DNA of 64,000 nucleotides from Cellulosimicrobium funkei (GTDB lineage Bacteria > Actinomycetota > Actinomycetes > Actinomycetales > Cellulomonadaceae). Each line of letters opens with the position of its first letter. Within the stretch, counting starts at the first letter, position 1. The position numbers and the translations under genes are program-made. This document shows, piece by piece, positions 33,268 to 43,721 of this stretch. The notes beneath the pieces are model-generated. The model was not told the origin of the DNA. It did not search any database and worked only from the letters and a program-made list of their open reading frames with translations. The stretch is from NCBI RefSeq assembly GCF_001019615.1, contig NZ_JNBQ01000012.1, positions 25,690 through 89,689 of the forward strand, given 5' to 3'.

Positions 33268-33945
33268 TCAGCGGGCGAGGGCCTCGAGCCGGGCGGCGAG
33301 CTCGACCGGCCGGCTGAGCGCCACGAGGTGGCCGCCGGGCAGCGTCTCGACCTCGGTGCCCAGACGCTCGCGGGCGACGTCGCGCTGGAAGGCCACCGGG
33401 AAGAGCCGGTCGTCAGCGCCCTGGAGCACGACCGTCGGCACGGCCGGCCAGGAGGGCGCCGGCCACGGCTCGGCGAAGGAACGCTCGGACGGCTGCCGGT
33501 CGCTGCGCTGCACGACGGCCGCGACGGCGTCGGGCACGTCGTGGAGGAAGTCGTCCACGGGGTCGAACGGCCCGAGCCCGGTCTCCGCGCGTCGCGCGGC
33601 GTGGTCGGTCGCGCGCCACCAGTCGGCCCCGGTCTCGCCCGGCAGCGGGATCATCGGGTTGAGCAGCACGAGCAGGCGGACCGCCTCGCGCTCGCACACG
33701 AGCGGGCCGACGTACGCGCCCATGGACTGGGCCACGACGACGAGGTCGTCCCGCTCGGCCGGGCCCGCCGCGTGGTGCAGGGACGCGACGGCGACGTCGG
33801 TGAGGTCGGCCCAGCCGTAGCCCTCGTCGTGCTGGGGCAGGTCGACGGGGACGGGGAGGTGGCCGAGCCGGGCGAGCTCCGGTGCCAGCAGGTCCCAGTA
33901 CGCGGGGTCGCCGCCGGCGCCGGGCAGCAGGAGGAACGTGGTCAT
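33268..33945 (-). CDS. Alpha/beta hydrolase
   Basis: 225 residues. FLLLPGAGGDPAYWD supplies the oxyanion region, VVVAQSMGAYVGPLV the nucleophile elbow (AxSxG, Ser near residue 74), VVLQGADDRLFPVAFQ the acid and LPGGHLVALSRP the His. This is the small soluble esterase/MhpC-like group; the substrate is unknown. ATG at 33945. It is convergent with the VOC gene and follows the DedA-like gene by 30 bp on the minus strand, so it could be the last gene of the zinc-operon transcript. Confidence 0.88.
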   Translation of the reverse strand: MTTFLLLPGAGGDPAYWDLLAPELARLGHLPVPVDLPQHDEGYGWADLTDVAVASLHHAAGPAERDDLVVVAQSMGAYVGPLVCEREAVRLLVLLNPMIPLPGETGADWWRATDHAARRAETGLGPFDPVDDFLHDVPDAVAAVVQRSDRQPSERSFAEPWPAPSWPAVPTVVLQGADDRLFPVAFQRDVARERLGTEVETLPGGHLVALSRPVELAARLEALAR

Positions 33946-33975
33946 GCAGGTTCGGACGGTCGGGCGCGCGTCATC

Positions 33976-34581
33976 TCATCGGTCGAGGCGCGTCGCGTCC
34001 CGCGCGTCCTGCACCTGGGCGTCGGCCTCCAGGACGAGGCCGGTCCCGTCGAGGGCGACCGCCGAGCCCGCCGCGGCGACAGGCCTGCGGGCGGCGCGGC
34101 GTCGAACCACGACGACGACGCCGACGGCCAAGGCCAGGGCCAGCAGGACCAGCGCCGCGACACCCCACGGCGACCCGGTCGCCGCGGCGAAGGCGGCGGT
34201 CCACACGGCCCAGCCGACGGTCGCGTAGATGGTCGCGTGGATCGCGCACCCGAGCGTCATCGCGGCGAGGTAGCGGCCGAACGGCATCCGGACGACGCCC
34301 GCGGCGGCGTTGACGACCGTCTTGGTCCCGGTCGCGAGGAAGGACACGGGGACGGCGAGGACGCCCCAGCGGCGGACGGTCTCGATCCCGCGCGCCGCCG
34401 ACCGACCCGACAACCAGGCGTGGACGCGCGCGACCCACGGCTTCACGGGGCGCGTCCGGTCCAGCGTCCACGTCGTGACGAGCCGGGCGATCCAGTACGT
34501 CGCCTGCGTCCGGACGAACGCGATCGCGAAGAAGAACGCGAACAGCGCGGCGAACGGGGCGCCGTCCAGCGCGTCGGGCAC
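33976..34581 (-). CDS. DedA/VTT-domain family membrane protein
   Basis: 201 residues with an N-terminal hydrophobic segment (FAALFAFFFAIAFVRTQATYWIAR), a central region with RWGVLAVPVSFLATGTKTVVNAAAGVVRMPFGRYL (re-entrant VTT/DedA-like motif) and two more membrane segments. DedA-family proteins act as flippases for undecaprenyl phosphate or phospholipids and in membrane homeostasis. The match is to the small divergent actinobacterial group. GTG at 34581 is 3 bp after the zur stop, so it is probably cotranscribed with the zinc genes; a zinc-related function is only a guess. Confidence 0.75.
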   Translation of the reverse strand: MPDALDGAPFAALFAFFFAIAFVRTQATYWIARLVTTWTLDRTRPVKPWVARVHAWLSGRSAARGIETVRRWGVLAVPVSFLATGTKTVVNAAAGVVRMPFGRYLAAMTLGCAIHATIYATVGWAVWTAAFAAATGSPWGVAALVLLALALAVGVVVVVRRRAARRPVAAAGSAVALDGTGLVLEADAQVQDARDATRLDR

Positions 34582-34584
34582 GGC

Positions 34585-34983
34585 TCAGTCCCGCACGGAC
34601 GCGCGTGCGCACCCCGCGCACGTGCCGAACAGCTCGATCGTGTGCTGGATGTCGACGAACCCGTGCGACGTGCCCACCTGGTTGGCCCACGCCTCGACGG
34701 TCGGGCCGTCGATCTCGACCGTGCGGCCGCACGTGCGGCACACGAGGTGGTGGTGGTGCTCGCGCCGTTCGCACCGGCGGTAGAGGTTCTCGCCCTCCTC
34801 GGTGCGCAGCACGTCGACGTCGCCGCCGTCCGCGAGGCTCTGGAGCGTGCGGTAGACGGTGGCGAGGCCCACGTTGTCCCCACGCGTCCGCAGGATCTCG
34901 TGGAGCTGCTGGGCGCTGCGGAAGTCGTCGAGGTTCTCCAGCGCGTCCGAGACGGCGGCGCGCTGGCGGGTCATGCGCTGCAC
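34585..34983 (-). CDS. zur: Fur-family regulator, probably Zur
   Basis: 132 residues: a winged helix (TRQRAAVSDALENLDDFRSAQQLHEILRTRGDNVGLATVYRTLQSL), the histidine-rich ERREHHHHLVCRTCGRTVEID and a second CxxC (FGTCAGCARA) that holds the structural zinc. Being the last gene of znuACB, behind a Zur-box, makes zinc the likely effector. GTG at 34983 has a perfect GGAGGTGA 5 nt upstream; the ATG at 34974 is 14 nt from it and less suitable. The start region overlaps the end of znuB. Confidence 0.9.
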   Translation of the reverse strand: MQRMTRQRAAVSDALENLDDFRSAQQLHEILRTRGDNVGLATVYRTLQSLADGGDVDVLRTEEGENLYRRCERREHHHHLVCRTCGRTVEIDGPTVEAWANQVGTSHGFVDIQHTIELFGTCAGCARASVRD

Positions 34984-35939
34984 GATTCACCTCCGGGTGT
35001 GCGGTTCGACGCCCCCGAGGGTACGAGGTCGAGCTCGACGTCGTCGGGGATGTCCGGGTGCGGGTCCCGCGCGACGCGCGGGCGTCGACGGACCCACAGC
35101 GGCCGCAGGACCGCGACGAGGAGGTAGGTGGCGATCGCGAGGACCACGATGGTGGCGCCCGGCGAGACGTTGTTCCAGTACGTGAAGGACAGTCCGGCGA
35201 CGCACACGACCACGCCGACGACCGACGCGACGAGCATCGTCCGGCGGAACGAGCGCGTGACGAGCTGCGCGACCGCGACGGGCACGATCATCAGCGCGCT
35301 GACGAGCAGCAGCCCGACGACCCGCATCGACACCGTCACCGTGAGCGCGGCGACGACCGCGACCGCGATGTTGAGCGTCCGGACCGGCAGGCCCGACGCG
35401 CGCGCGAACTCCTCGTCGTGGCTCACGGAGAACAGCGCGGCGCGCAGCCCGAGCCCGACGAGCAGGATCACGGCGCTGAGCACGACCGTGAGGACGAGGT
35501 CCGACGACGTGACGGTCGAGATGGAGCCGAAGAGGTACTGCATGAGGCTCCCCGAGGAGCCCCCGGCGAGCCCGATGAGCAGGACGCCGCCCGCGATGCC
35601 GCCGTAGAACAGGAGCGCGAGCGCGAGGTCGCCGCTCGTCCGGCCGCGCTCGCGCACGACCTCGATCGCGACCGCGCCGAGCACGGCCGCGACCACGGCC
35701 CCCGGGATCGCGAGCGCGTCGTTCGGGACGACGCCCATCGCGGCTCCGACGAGCCAGCCGAGCGCGACGCCGGTGAGGGCGACGTGCCCGATGCCGTCGC
35801 CGAGGAGCGAGAGCTTGCGCTGCACGAGGTACGTGCCCACGACGGGCGCGCTGACGCCGACCAGGAGCGCGGCGAGGAGGGCACGCTGCATGAGCGGGTC
35901 GGTGAGCATCAGGGAGATCTCGGAGAACACCGTGGTCAT
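34971..35939 (-). CDS. znuB: Zinc/manganese ABC transporter permease
   Basis: 322-residue ABC-3 family permease with about eight or nine membrane helices: LMQRALLAALLVGVSAPVVGTYLVQRKLSLLGDGIGHVALTGVALG (family motif), then GDLALALLFYGGIAGGVLLIGLAGG and SMRVVGLLLVSALMIVPVAVAQLV. The C-terminal ~45 residues are a charged cytoplasmic tail. The ATG at 35939 overlaps the znuC stop by 4 nt. It belongs to the zinc uptake operon. Confidence 0.92.
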   Translation of the reverse strand: MTTVFSEISLMLTDPLMQRALLAALLVGVSAPVVGTYLVQRKLSLLGDGIGHVALTGVALGWLVGAAMGVVPNDALAIPGAVVAAVLGAVAIEVVRERGRTSGDLALALLFYGGIAGGVLLIGLAGGSSGSLMQYLFGSISTVTSSDLVLTVVLSAVILLVGLGLRAALFSVSHDEEFARASGLPVRTLNIAVAVVAALTVTVSMRVVGLLLVSALMIVPVAVAQLVTRSFRRTMLVASVVGVVVCVAGLSFTYWNNVSPGATIVVLAIATYLLVAVLRPLWVRRRPRVARDPHPDIPDDVELDLVPSGASNRTPGGESCSA

Positions 35940-36766
35940 GAGGTCGTCCTGGGTGCGTGTCCCGCGGCGAGGTCGGGGTTGAGGGTGTCGGTGAGGCCCG
36001 TCTCCGGGCCGGTGGCGCGGTTGCCGGCGTCCGCGGGCTCGTGCGGGTGCAGGTGCTGGTGCGTGGCGCTCGCGTGGGTCGACGACGCGCGGGGCGGGGC
36101 GCCGTCGTGCACGACGCGGCCGTGGCGCAGCACGACCGCGCGCTCGATGAGCGGGGCGAGCGCGCCGAGCTCGTGGAGGACGACGAGCACGGTGAGTCCG
36201 TCGCCCACGAGCCGCGTCATGGTCGCGGCGAACGCCTCCTGGCTGGGCTTGTCCACGCCGGCGACCGGCTCGTCGAGGACGAGAAGGTCGGGCCGGCGGA
36301 CCAGGGCGCGCGCGATGAGCACGCGCTGCTGCTGGCCGCCCGACAGCTCGGCGGTGGAGTCGTCCGCGCGGTCGGCGAGCCCTACGAGGTCGAGCGCCTC
36401 GACCGTGCGCGCCCGCCAGCCGCGGGGGAGCCGGAGGCGGGCGCCGCCGAGGAGGCCGGAGGCGACGACCTCGGACGCCGTGGACGGCATGCCCGACGGC
36501 GCGGCGACGCGCTGCGGCACGTACCCGAGCCGCTGCCAGGGGAGGCGGGGACCGAGCGGTGCTCCGAAGAGGTCGACGGAGCCGCGGGACAGCGGCACGA
36601 TCCCGACGAGAGCCCGCACGAGCGTCGACTTGCCCGACCCGTTGGCGCCGAGGACCGCGACGACCTCGCCGGCGCCGACGGTCAGGTCGATCCCGCGGAG
36701 GATCTCGCTCCCGCCGAGGGTCACGTGGACGTCGCGCGCGGCGACGAGCTCTGCTGCGTCCGTCAT
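35936..36766 (-). CDS. znuC: Zinc ABC transporter ATPase with His-rich tail
   Basis: 276 residues. Walker A AVLGANGSGKSTLVRALVG (near residue 38), GYVPQR Q-loop, signature LSGGQQQRVLIARAL, Walker B LLVLDEP and the switch His in LVVLHELGAL. Beyond the ATPase core (~240) lies an unusual tail, HASATHQHLHPHE, with five His in 13 residues, which could bind zinc at the cytoplasmic side. The ATG overlaps the znuA stop by 4 nt (ATGA). Confidence 0.93.
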   Translation of the reverse strand: MTDAAELVAARDVHVTLGGSEILRGIDLTVGAGEVVAVLGANGSGKSTLVRALVGIVPLSRGSVDLFGAPLGPRLPWQRLGYVPQRVAAPSGMPSTASEVVASGLLGGARLRLPRGWRARTVEALDLVGLADRADDSTAELSGGQQQRVLIARALVRRPDLLVLDEPVAGVDKPSQEAFAATMTRLVGDGLTVLVVLHELGALAPLIERAVVLRHGRVVHDGAPPRASSTHASATHQHLHPHEPADAGNRATGPETGLTDTLNPDLAAGHAPRTTS

Positions 36767-37752
36767 GAGCAGACGAGGCCGGAGGTGAGCGCCTCGAGGT
36801 TGGACTCCATGACCTCACGGTAGTCCGTCGCGCCCTCCGCGAGGCTCTCGAGCGGGTCGAGCAGAGCGGTCTGCACGCCGAGGTCGTCGGCGAGCGTCTG
36901 AGTCACCTTGGGGCTCACGAGCGTCTCGAAGAAGAGGGTGGTCACGCCGTTCTCGCGGACGACCTCGCCCACCTCGCGCAGTCGGGCGGGGGACGGCTCG
37001 GCCTCGGGGTCGATGCCCGAGATACCCACCTGGTGCAGGTCGTAGCGCTCCGCGAGGTAGCCGAACGCCTCGTGCGACGTGACGAGGGTCGCGCCCGCGC
37101 AGGGGGCGAGCGTCTGCGCGTACTCGGCGTCGAGGTCGTCGAGGTCCGCCGTGAGCGCCGCGGCCCCGGCGGCGTAGTCGTCCGCGTGGTCGGGGTCGAT
37201 CGCGGAGAGCTCGTCCGCGACGGCGTCGCCGACGGCGGCGAGCCGCGTCGGGTCGAGCCAGAAGTGCGGGTCGGTCGGGCCGTGGTCGTGGCCGTCGCCG
37301 GACTCGTCCGCGTGCTCGGCGTGCTCCTCCGCGCTCTCGTCGGCGTGCGCGTCCGCGTCCTCGCCCGGGTGCTCCTCGAGCCCCGCCGACCCGGCGGCGT
37401 CGACGACGTGCTCCGGGGCGCGCTGCTCGATCCCCTCGTCGACCGCGGGCTGGAAGCCCGAGAGGTAGACCACGAGGTCGGCGTCGCCGATCGACCGCAC
37501 CTGGGCGGGCGCGAGCTCGAGGTCGTGCGGCTCGGCCGCAGGCGGGGTGAGGTTGGAGACGTCGACGTGCTCGCCGCCGACCTGCTCGACGACGTACTGG
37601 AGCGGGTAGAAGGATGCGAGCACCTGGAGCCGCCCGTCGTCGTTGCCGCCGGAACCGCCGTCGCCGGGGGAGCAGGCTGCGACGAGGGCAGCCGTGGCGA
37701 GGGCGGCGGTGGTGACGAGGGCGCGACGGCGCCGGGCGGGGGAGCGGTGCAT
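36763..37752 (-). CDS. znuA: Zinc-binding lipoprotein (ABC transporter)
   Basis: 329-residue solute-binding lipoprotein of the ZnuA/cluster 9 family. Start ATG at 37752 gives a signal peptide with a lipobox LVAAC (Cys ~27) after a basic RSPARRRR. Motifs: SFYPLQYVVEQVGGEHVDVSNLTPPAAEPHDLELAP (first His ligand), a His/Asp/Glu-rich loop (~120-155), DPHFWLDPTRL (second ligand), TSHEAFGYLAERYDL and TTLFFETLVSPKVTQTLAD. A potential ATG at 37788 lies inside the Zur box and -35 and is rejected. First gene of the operon. Confidence 0.94.
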   Translation of the reverse strand: MHRSPARRRRALVTTAALATAALVAACSPGDGGSGGNDDGRLQVLASFYPLQYVVEQVGGEHVDVSNLTPPAAEPHDLELAPAQVRSIGDADLVVYLSGFQPAVDEGIEQRAPEHVVDAAGSAGLEEHPGEDADAHADESAEEHAEHADESGDGHDHGPTDPHFWLDPTRLAAVGDAVADELSAIDPDHADDYAAGAAALTADLDDLDAEYAQTLAPCAGATLVTSHEAFGYLAERYDLHQVGISGIDPEAEPSPARLREVGEVVRENGVTTLFFETLVSPKVTQTLADDLGVQTALLDPLESLAEGATDYREVMESNLEALTSGLVCS

Positions 37753-37772
37753 GGCTCCAGTCTCCGGCTTCT

Positions 37773-37787
37773 TGAGAATGAATGTCA
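37773..37787 (-). promoter_or_regulatory. Zur box upstream of znuA
   Basis: TGAGAATGAATGTCA (plus-strand reading), an imperfect palindrome matching the actinobacterial Zur-box pattern TGAAAATGATTTTCA at 12 of 15 positions. On the minus strand a perfect TTGACA (-35, 37783-37788) overlaps it. It is 20 bp upstream of the znuA ATG. Confidence 0.75.
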
Positions 37788-37820
37788 AAACCGTTCCCGG
37801 TGAGCCGGGTCACGGCCAGG

Positions 37821-37826
37821 TACGCT
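37821..37826 (+). promoter_or_regulatory. Candidate -10 of glyS
   Basis: TACGCT in the znuA-glyS divergent spacer; would give a leader of ~80 nt before GTG 37913. No T-box-like specifier or terminator structure was seen in it. Confidence 0.4.
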
Positions 37827-37912
37827 GGTCGGTCGGCGCCCGTGCGGGCGTCGCCCACCCGTCCAGCCCCCACGAGCCACGTGCGGGGCCGTGAGCACCA
37901 GGAGTGATGTCC

Positions 37913-39310
37913 GTGGCCGCAGCGCCCTCACCCACCGCCCGTCTCGACGCCGTCGTCTCCCTCGCCAAGCGGCGCGGGTTCGTCTTCCCCTCGGGCGAGA
38001 TCTACGGCGGTACCCGCTCCGCCTGGGACTACGGGCCGCTCGGCACCGAGCTCAAGGAGAACATCAAGAAGCAGTGGTGGCGCGCGATGGTCACCAGCCG
38101 CGACGACGTCGTGGGCCTCGACTCCTCCGTCATCCTCCCGCGCCAGGTCTGGGTCGCCTCGGGCCACGTCGGCGTCTTCACCGACCCGCTCACGGAGTGC
38201 CTGCACTGTCACAAGCGGTTCCGCGAGGACCAGATGATCGAGGAGTTCGAGGAGAAGAAGGGCCGCGCGCCCGAGGGCGGCCTCGCCGAGATCGTGTGCC
38301 CCAACTGCGGCACGCGCGGGCAGTGGACCGAGCCCCGCGACTTCAACATGATGCTCAAGACCTACCTCGGCCCGGTCGAGGACGAGTCCGGCCTGCACTA
38401 CCTGCGCCCGGAGACGGCGCAGGGCATCTTCGTGAACTTCGCCAACGTCATGGGAGCGGCCCGCCGTAAGCCTCCCTTTGGTATCGGCCAGATCGGCAAG
38501 TCGTTCCGCAACGAGATCACGCCGGGCAACTTCATCTTCCGCACGCGCGAGTTCGAGCAGATGGAGATGGAGTTCTTCGTCGAGCCGGGCACGGACGCCG
38601 AGTGGCACCAGTACTGGATCGACACGCGCACCGACTGGTACGTCGACCTCGGCATCGCGCGCGACAACCTCCGCCTGTACGAGCACCCGCAGGAGAAGCT
38701 CTCGCACTACTCGACCCGCACGGTCGACATCGAGTACCGCTTCGGCTTCTCCGGCTCGGAGTGGGGCGAGCTCGAGGGCATCGCGAACCGCACCGACTTC
38801 GACCTCAAGACGCACGCGGAGCACTCCGGCAAGGACCTGTCGTACTTCGACCAGACGAAGAACGAGCGCTGGGTGCCCTACGTCATCGAGCCGGCCGCGG
38901 GCCTCACGCGCTCGCTCATGGCCTTCCTCGTCGAGGCGTACACCGAGGACGAGGCGCCGAACGCGAAGGGCGGCGTGGACACGCGCACGGTCCTGCGCCT
39001 CGACCACCGCCTCGCGCCGGTCAAGGCGGCGGTGCTGCCGCTGAGCCGCAACGAGCAGCTCTCGCCCAAGGCGAAGGACCTCGCGACGGAGCTCCGCAAG
39101 TACTGGAACGTCGACTTCGACGACGCCGGCGCCATCGGCCGCCGGTACCGCCGTCAGGACGAGATCGGCACGCCGTTCTGCATCACGGTCGACTTCGACA
39201 CGCTCGACGACCAGGCCGTGACGATCCGGCACCGCGACTCGATGGCCCAGGAGCGCGTCGCGCTCGACAAGGTCACCGAGTACCTGGCCGGGCACCTGCT
39301 CGGCGCCTGA
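37913..39310 (+). CDS. glyS: Glycyl-tRNA synthetase (alpha2 class II type)
   Basis: 465 residues, dimeric eukaryote-like Gly[28 protein letters not shown] is the N-terminal signature; a zinc-binding insert has CLHC (~98) and CPNC (~133). Class II motif 2 is [28 protein letters not shown]; motif 3 lies in the [14 protein letters not shown] segment and the anticodon domain is C-terminal. GTG 37913 is 8 nt after AGGAG (37900-37904) and gives an MAAAPS start; ATG 37907 is too close to it. A strong terminator follows. Confidence 0.97.
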   Translation: MAAAPSPTARLDAVVSLAKRRGFVFPSGEIYGGTRSAWDYGPLGTELKENIKKQWWRAMVTSRDDVVGLDSSVILPRQVWVASGHVGVFTDPLTECLHCHKRFREDQMIEEFEEKKGRAPEGGLAEIVCPNCGTRGQWTEPRDFNMMLKTYLGPVEDESGLHYLRPETAQGIFVNFANVMGAARRKPPFGIGQIGKSFRNEITPGNFIFRTREFEQMEMEFFVEPGTDAEWHQYWIDTRTDWYVDLGIARDNLRLYEHPQEKLSHYSTRTVDIEYRFGFSGSEWGELEGIANRTDFDLKTHAEHSGKDLSYFDQTKNERWVPYVIEPAAGLTRSLMAFLVEAYTEDEAPNAKGGVDTRTVLRLDHRLAPVKAAVLPLSRNEQLSPKAKDLATELRKYWNVDFDDAGAIGRRYRRQDEIGTPFCITVDFDTLDDQAVTIRHRDSMAQERVALDKVTEYLAGHLLGA

Positions 39311-39339
39311 CCGTCCGCCCGGCACGCGCCGGGCACATA

Positions 39340-39373
39340 GGAGGGGCGGGACCGTTCGCGGTCCCGCCCCTCC
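39340..39373 (+). terminator. Terminator after glyS
   Basis: 15-bp perfect arms (39340-39354, 39359-39373) around a TTCG tetraloop, 30 bp past the stop. It also lies downstream of the convergent small membrane gene and could serve both. Confidence 0.85.
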
Positions 39374-39414
39374 GTCGCGTCGTGTCGGGACGCGTCGCCC
39401 CCTGCGGCCTCGCG

Positions 39415-39573
39415 CTAGCGGGCCGCCCCCTTCGCCCGGTTGAGCAGGCCGATCACGAGGCTCACGACCAGCACGATGATGCCGATCCAGATGAGGACCT
39501 TCGCGGCCTCGATGGCGACGCCGAGGATGAGCAGCACGGCGCCGACGATGACCAGGATGAGCCAGAGAGGCAT
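39415..39573 (-). CDS. Small two-segment membrane protein
   Basis: 52 residues beginning MPLWLILVIVGAVLLILG and ending in a basic LLNRAKGAAR: two hydrophobic segments separated by AIEAAKVL. I chose ATG 39573 because AAAGGG lies 6 nt upstream; the frame is open further (ATG 39591 or 39690) but these lack a binding site. It is convergent with glyS and divergent from dusB. Function unknown; such short hydrophobic proteins are common in this order. Confidence 0.7.
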   Translation of the reverse strand: MPLWLILVIVGAVLLILGVAIEAAKVLIWIGIIVLVVSLVIGLLNRAKGAAR

Positions 39574-39685
39574 GTCGTCCCTTTCGTCCATGTCCGGCCT
39601 GGATTGCCGGACCTCCTCAACACTGCCACGACCGGCCGCTGCTCGCTCGTCGAACGCCTCTCGCGGGTGAGACCACTCCGGATGG

Positions 39686-39691
39686 GACAAT
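39686..39691 (+). promoter_or_regulatory. -10 of leaderless dusB
   Basis: GACAAT, ending 7 nt before GTG 39699 and overlapping the alternative ATG at 39690, which therefore cannot be the start of this transcript. Confidence 0.5.
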
Positions 39692-39698
39692 GGAGCGC

Positions 39699-40934
39699 GT
39701 GACTGCTCCCGCCCCTGTCCTCAGCACGACGACCGCCGACCCCGGCCCGGCCTCCGCCGGCACGGGTCCGCTGCTCGCGCCGCTGCGGATCGGCCCGATC
39801 GTCGTCGAGACGCCGGTCGTCCTCGCCCCGATGGCGGGCGTCACGAACCGCGCGTTCCGCACGCTGTGCCGCGAGGCCGGCGCGAGCGGCGGCGACGACC
39901 CCGGGCTCTACGTCGCCGAGATGGTGACGAGCCGCGCGCTCGTCGAGCGCAACACGGAGGCGCTGCGCATCGTGACGTTCGGCGCGGACGAGACGCCGCG
40001 GTCCGCGCAGGTGTACGGCGTCGACCCGGCGACCGTCCGCGAGGCCGTGCGCATCATCGTCGCCGAGGACCGCGCCGACCACGTCGACCTCAACTTCGGC
40101 TGCCCGGTGCCCAAGGTGACGCGCAAGGGCGGGGGAGCGGCGCTGCCCTGGAAGCGCGACCTGTTCACCGCGATCGTGCGGGGCGCCGTCGAGGCCGCCC
40201 GCCCGTACGGGGTCCCCGTCACGGTGAAGATGCGCAAGGGCATCGACGACGACCACCTCACCTACCTCGAGGCCGGCCGCATCGCCGAGGGCCTCGGCGT
40301 CGCCGCGGTCGCGCTGCACGCGCGCACGGCCGCCGAGCACTACTCGGGCACCGCGGACTGGACCGCGATCGCCCGCCTCAAGGAGGCGGTCACGAGCGTG
40401 CCGGTGCTCGGCAACGGCGACATCTGGTCCGCCGAGGACGCGGTCCGCATGGTGCGCGAGACGGGCTGCGACGGCGTCGTCGTGGGCCGCGGGTGCCAGG
40501 GGCGGCCGTGGCTGTTCGCCGACCTCGCCGCCGCGTTCGCGGGCCGGCCCGAGCGCGTGCGGCCGGGGCTGCGCGAGGTGGCCGACACGATCTACCGCCA
40601 CGGCGAGCTCATGATCGAGTACTTCGACGGCGACGAGGGCAAGGGCATGCGTGACCTCCGCAAGCACATGGCCTGGTACCTCAAGGGCTACGCGGTGGGC
40701 GGCGACGCGCGTCGCGCGCTCGCGATGGTCTCGACGCTCGACGAGCTGCGCGGGCACCTCGACGCGCTCGACCAGGACGCCCCGTACCCCGGCGAGGCCG
40801 CCGAGGGGCAGCGCGGCCGTGCCGGTTCGCCCAAGACGCCGCACCTGCCGTACGGCTGGCTCGACTCGCGCGAGCTCGACGCCGAGCACGAGGAGCGCCT
40901 GCGCGAGGCCGAGCTGAGCGTCTCCGGCGGCTGA
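39699..40934 (+). CDS. dusB: tRNA-dihydrouridine synthase
   Basis: FMN-dependent enzyme that reduces uridines in tRNA D-loops. About 411 residues from GTG 39699: VVLAPMAGVTNRAFRTLCRE (FMN site), QVYGVDP, VDLNFGCPVPKVTRKGGGAALPW (catalytic Cys), TVKMRKGIDD, LHARTAAEHYSGTADW, GNGDIWSAEDA and GRGCQGRPWLFADL, then the helical RNA-binding domain (GEKGMRDLRKHMAWYL-like). The alternative ATG 39690 adds three residues. Lies in its conserved place between glyS and dgt, interrupted downstream by the sugar locus. Confidence 0.95.
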   Translation: MTAPAPVLSTTTADPGPASAGTGPLLAPLRIGPIVVETPVVLAPMAGVTNRAFRTLCREAGASGGDDPGLYVAEMVTSRALVERNTEALRIVTFGADETPRSAQVYGVDPATVREAVRIIVAEDRADHVDLNFGCPVPKVTRKGGGAALPWKRDLFTAIVRGAVEAARPYGVPVTVKMRKGIDDDHLTYLEAGRIAEGLGVAAVALHARTAAEHYSGTADWTAIARLKEAVTSVPVLGNGDIWSAEDAVRMVRETGCDGVVVGRGCQGRPWLFADLAAAFAGRPERVRPGLREVADTIYRHGELMIEYFDGDEGKGMRDLRKHMAWYLKGYAVGGDARRALAMVSTLDELRGHLDALDQDAPYPGEAAEGQRGRAGSPKTPHLPYGWLDSRELDAEHEERLREAELSVSGG

Positions 40935-40976
40935 CGGCGGTCGGACAGCCACGGCGACGAGCGAGAGGGGTCCGCG

Positions 40977-41648
40977 GTGCGGTTCGAGGGTCGGCCGTCG
41001 TGGCGCCTGTCGGTGTCGGACGGCGGGGACCTCGACCTGCTGCTGTGGGTCCGCGACGCGCTCGGGCTCGTCGCCGCGGCCGACGACACGCCGCCGCACT
41101 GCGAGCCGGCACCGGCCGACCGGTCGGCGCTGCTCCCGGCGGACGCACGCGACGCCGCGGCGTCGCGATGGATCGTCTGGTGGCGCGCCGCCCTCGCGTT
41201 CGAGGCCGCCGGAAGGATCGCGGAGCCTCCGTCGGGGGAGGACGCGTTCCTCGGCTGGGTCCGCGCGCGGTCCGTGGCACGGGACGCCGTCGGCTCACCG
41301 CCCGCGTTCGCGGCTCTGGACGACGTGCCCGGGCTGCGCGACGCCGTCGCGCGCCTGTGGCCCGAGGCGCACCGTGCCCTCGCGGAGCGCGAGGCGGACC
41401 GCGCCGAGGTGCTGCACCGACGAACGGCGGCGGACGACCGTCGCGCGCTCGCCGCGGAGGTGGCCCGCACGCACGGCGTCGGGATCGGTGACGTGCGCGG
41501 CGCCGTGCTCGTGGTCCCGGTCGCCGGAACGTGGTGGCGCGTCGCCGCCCCGGGGGCGGTCGTGTGCTCCGCGTCCGCCTACGTCGGCGACGCGGCGTTC
41601 GCCACCGAGGTGGTCCGCGCCGCGTTCGAGTCCGGCCTGCGGGCATGA
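40977..41648 (+). CDS. Hypothetical protein
   Basis: 223 residues, start GTG 40977, 42 bp after dusB. I do not recognise the family. It is acidic to neutral, Ala/Arg/Asp-rich, with Trp-rich stretches (SRWIVWWRAALAF, WVRARS) and no membrane span or signal peptide. The C-terminal half contains VLVVPVAGTWWRVAAPGAVVCSASAY. Codon use and clear stop support a real gene. It is probably cotranscribed with dusB and ends at a terminator shared with the convergent GH13 gene. Confidence 0.7.
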   Translation: MRFEGRPSWRLSVSDGGDLDLLLWVRDALGLVAAADDTPPHCEPAPADRSALLPADARDAAASRWIVWWRAALAFEAAGRIAEPPSGEDAFLGWVRARSVARDAVGSPPAFAALDDVPGLRDAVARLWPEAHRALAEREADRAEVLHRRTAADDRRALAAEVARTHGVGIGDVRGAVLVVPVAGTWWRVAAPGAVVCSASAYVGDAAFATEVVRAAFESGLRA

Positions 41649-41650
41649 GG

Positions 41651-41680
41651 ACGGCCGGGGCCCTCGCGGACCCCGGCCGT
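41651..41680. terminator. Bidirectional terminator
   Basis: 10-bp perfect arms ACGGCCGGGG (41651-41660) and CCCCGGCCGT (41671-41680), between the convergent hypothetical gene and the GH13 glucosidase. Confidence 0.75.
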
Positions 41681-41696
41681 TGCTCGGGTCACCCGG

Positions 41697-43583
<1,887 letters not shown>

Positions 43584-43621
43584 TCGGCAGGCGGAGCGGG
43601 GGTGACGCCGACCCTCCGTCG

Positions 43622-43636
43622 AGTGTAAGCGCTTGC
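43622..43636 (-). promoter_or_regulatory. LacI-type operator and -10 of the GH13 glucosidase
   Basis: GTAAGCGCTTGC (43625-43636), centred on the palindrome AAGCGCTT, overlaps a minus-strand TACACT -10 (43622-43627), about 40 bp before the GTG. Central CG palindromes of this kind are typical LacI/GalR family targets. Confidence 0.7.
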
Positions 43637-43721
43637 GGTGACGGGGCGACGGGCCCGGCCCGGGGGCCGGGGGTGGCCGTCGACGTCGTGGCGTGCGTCG
43701 TGCTGCCGCGGCGTGCTGCCG

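Noticed and set aside
37788..37790. Upstream start for znuA at 37788
   Set aside because: It would begin inside the -35/Zur box; ATG 37752 gives a proper lipoprotein signal peptide.
37827..37912. T-box riboswitch in front of glyS
   Set aside because: The leader is under 90 nt and lacks a specifier loop, T-box bulge sequence or terminator stem.
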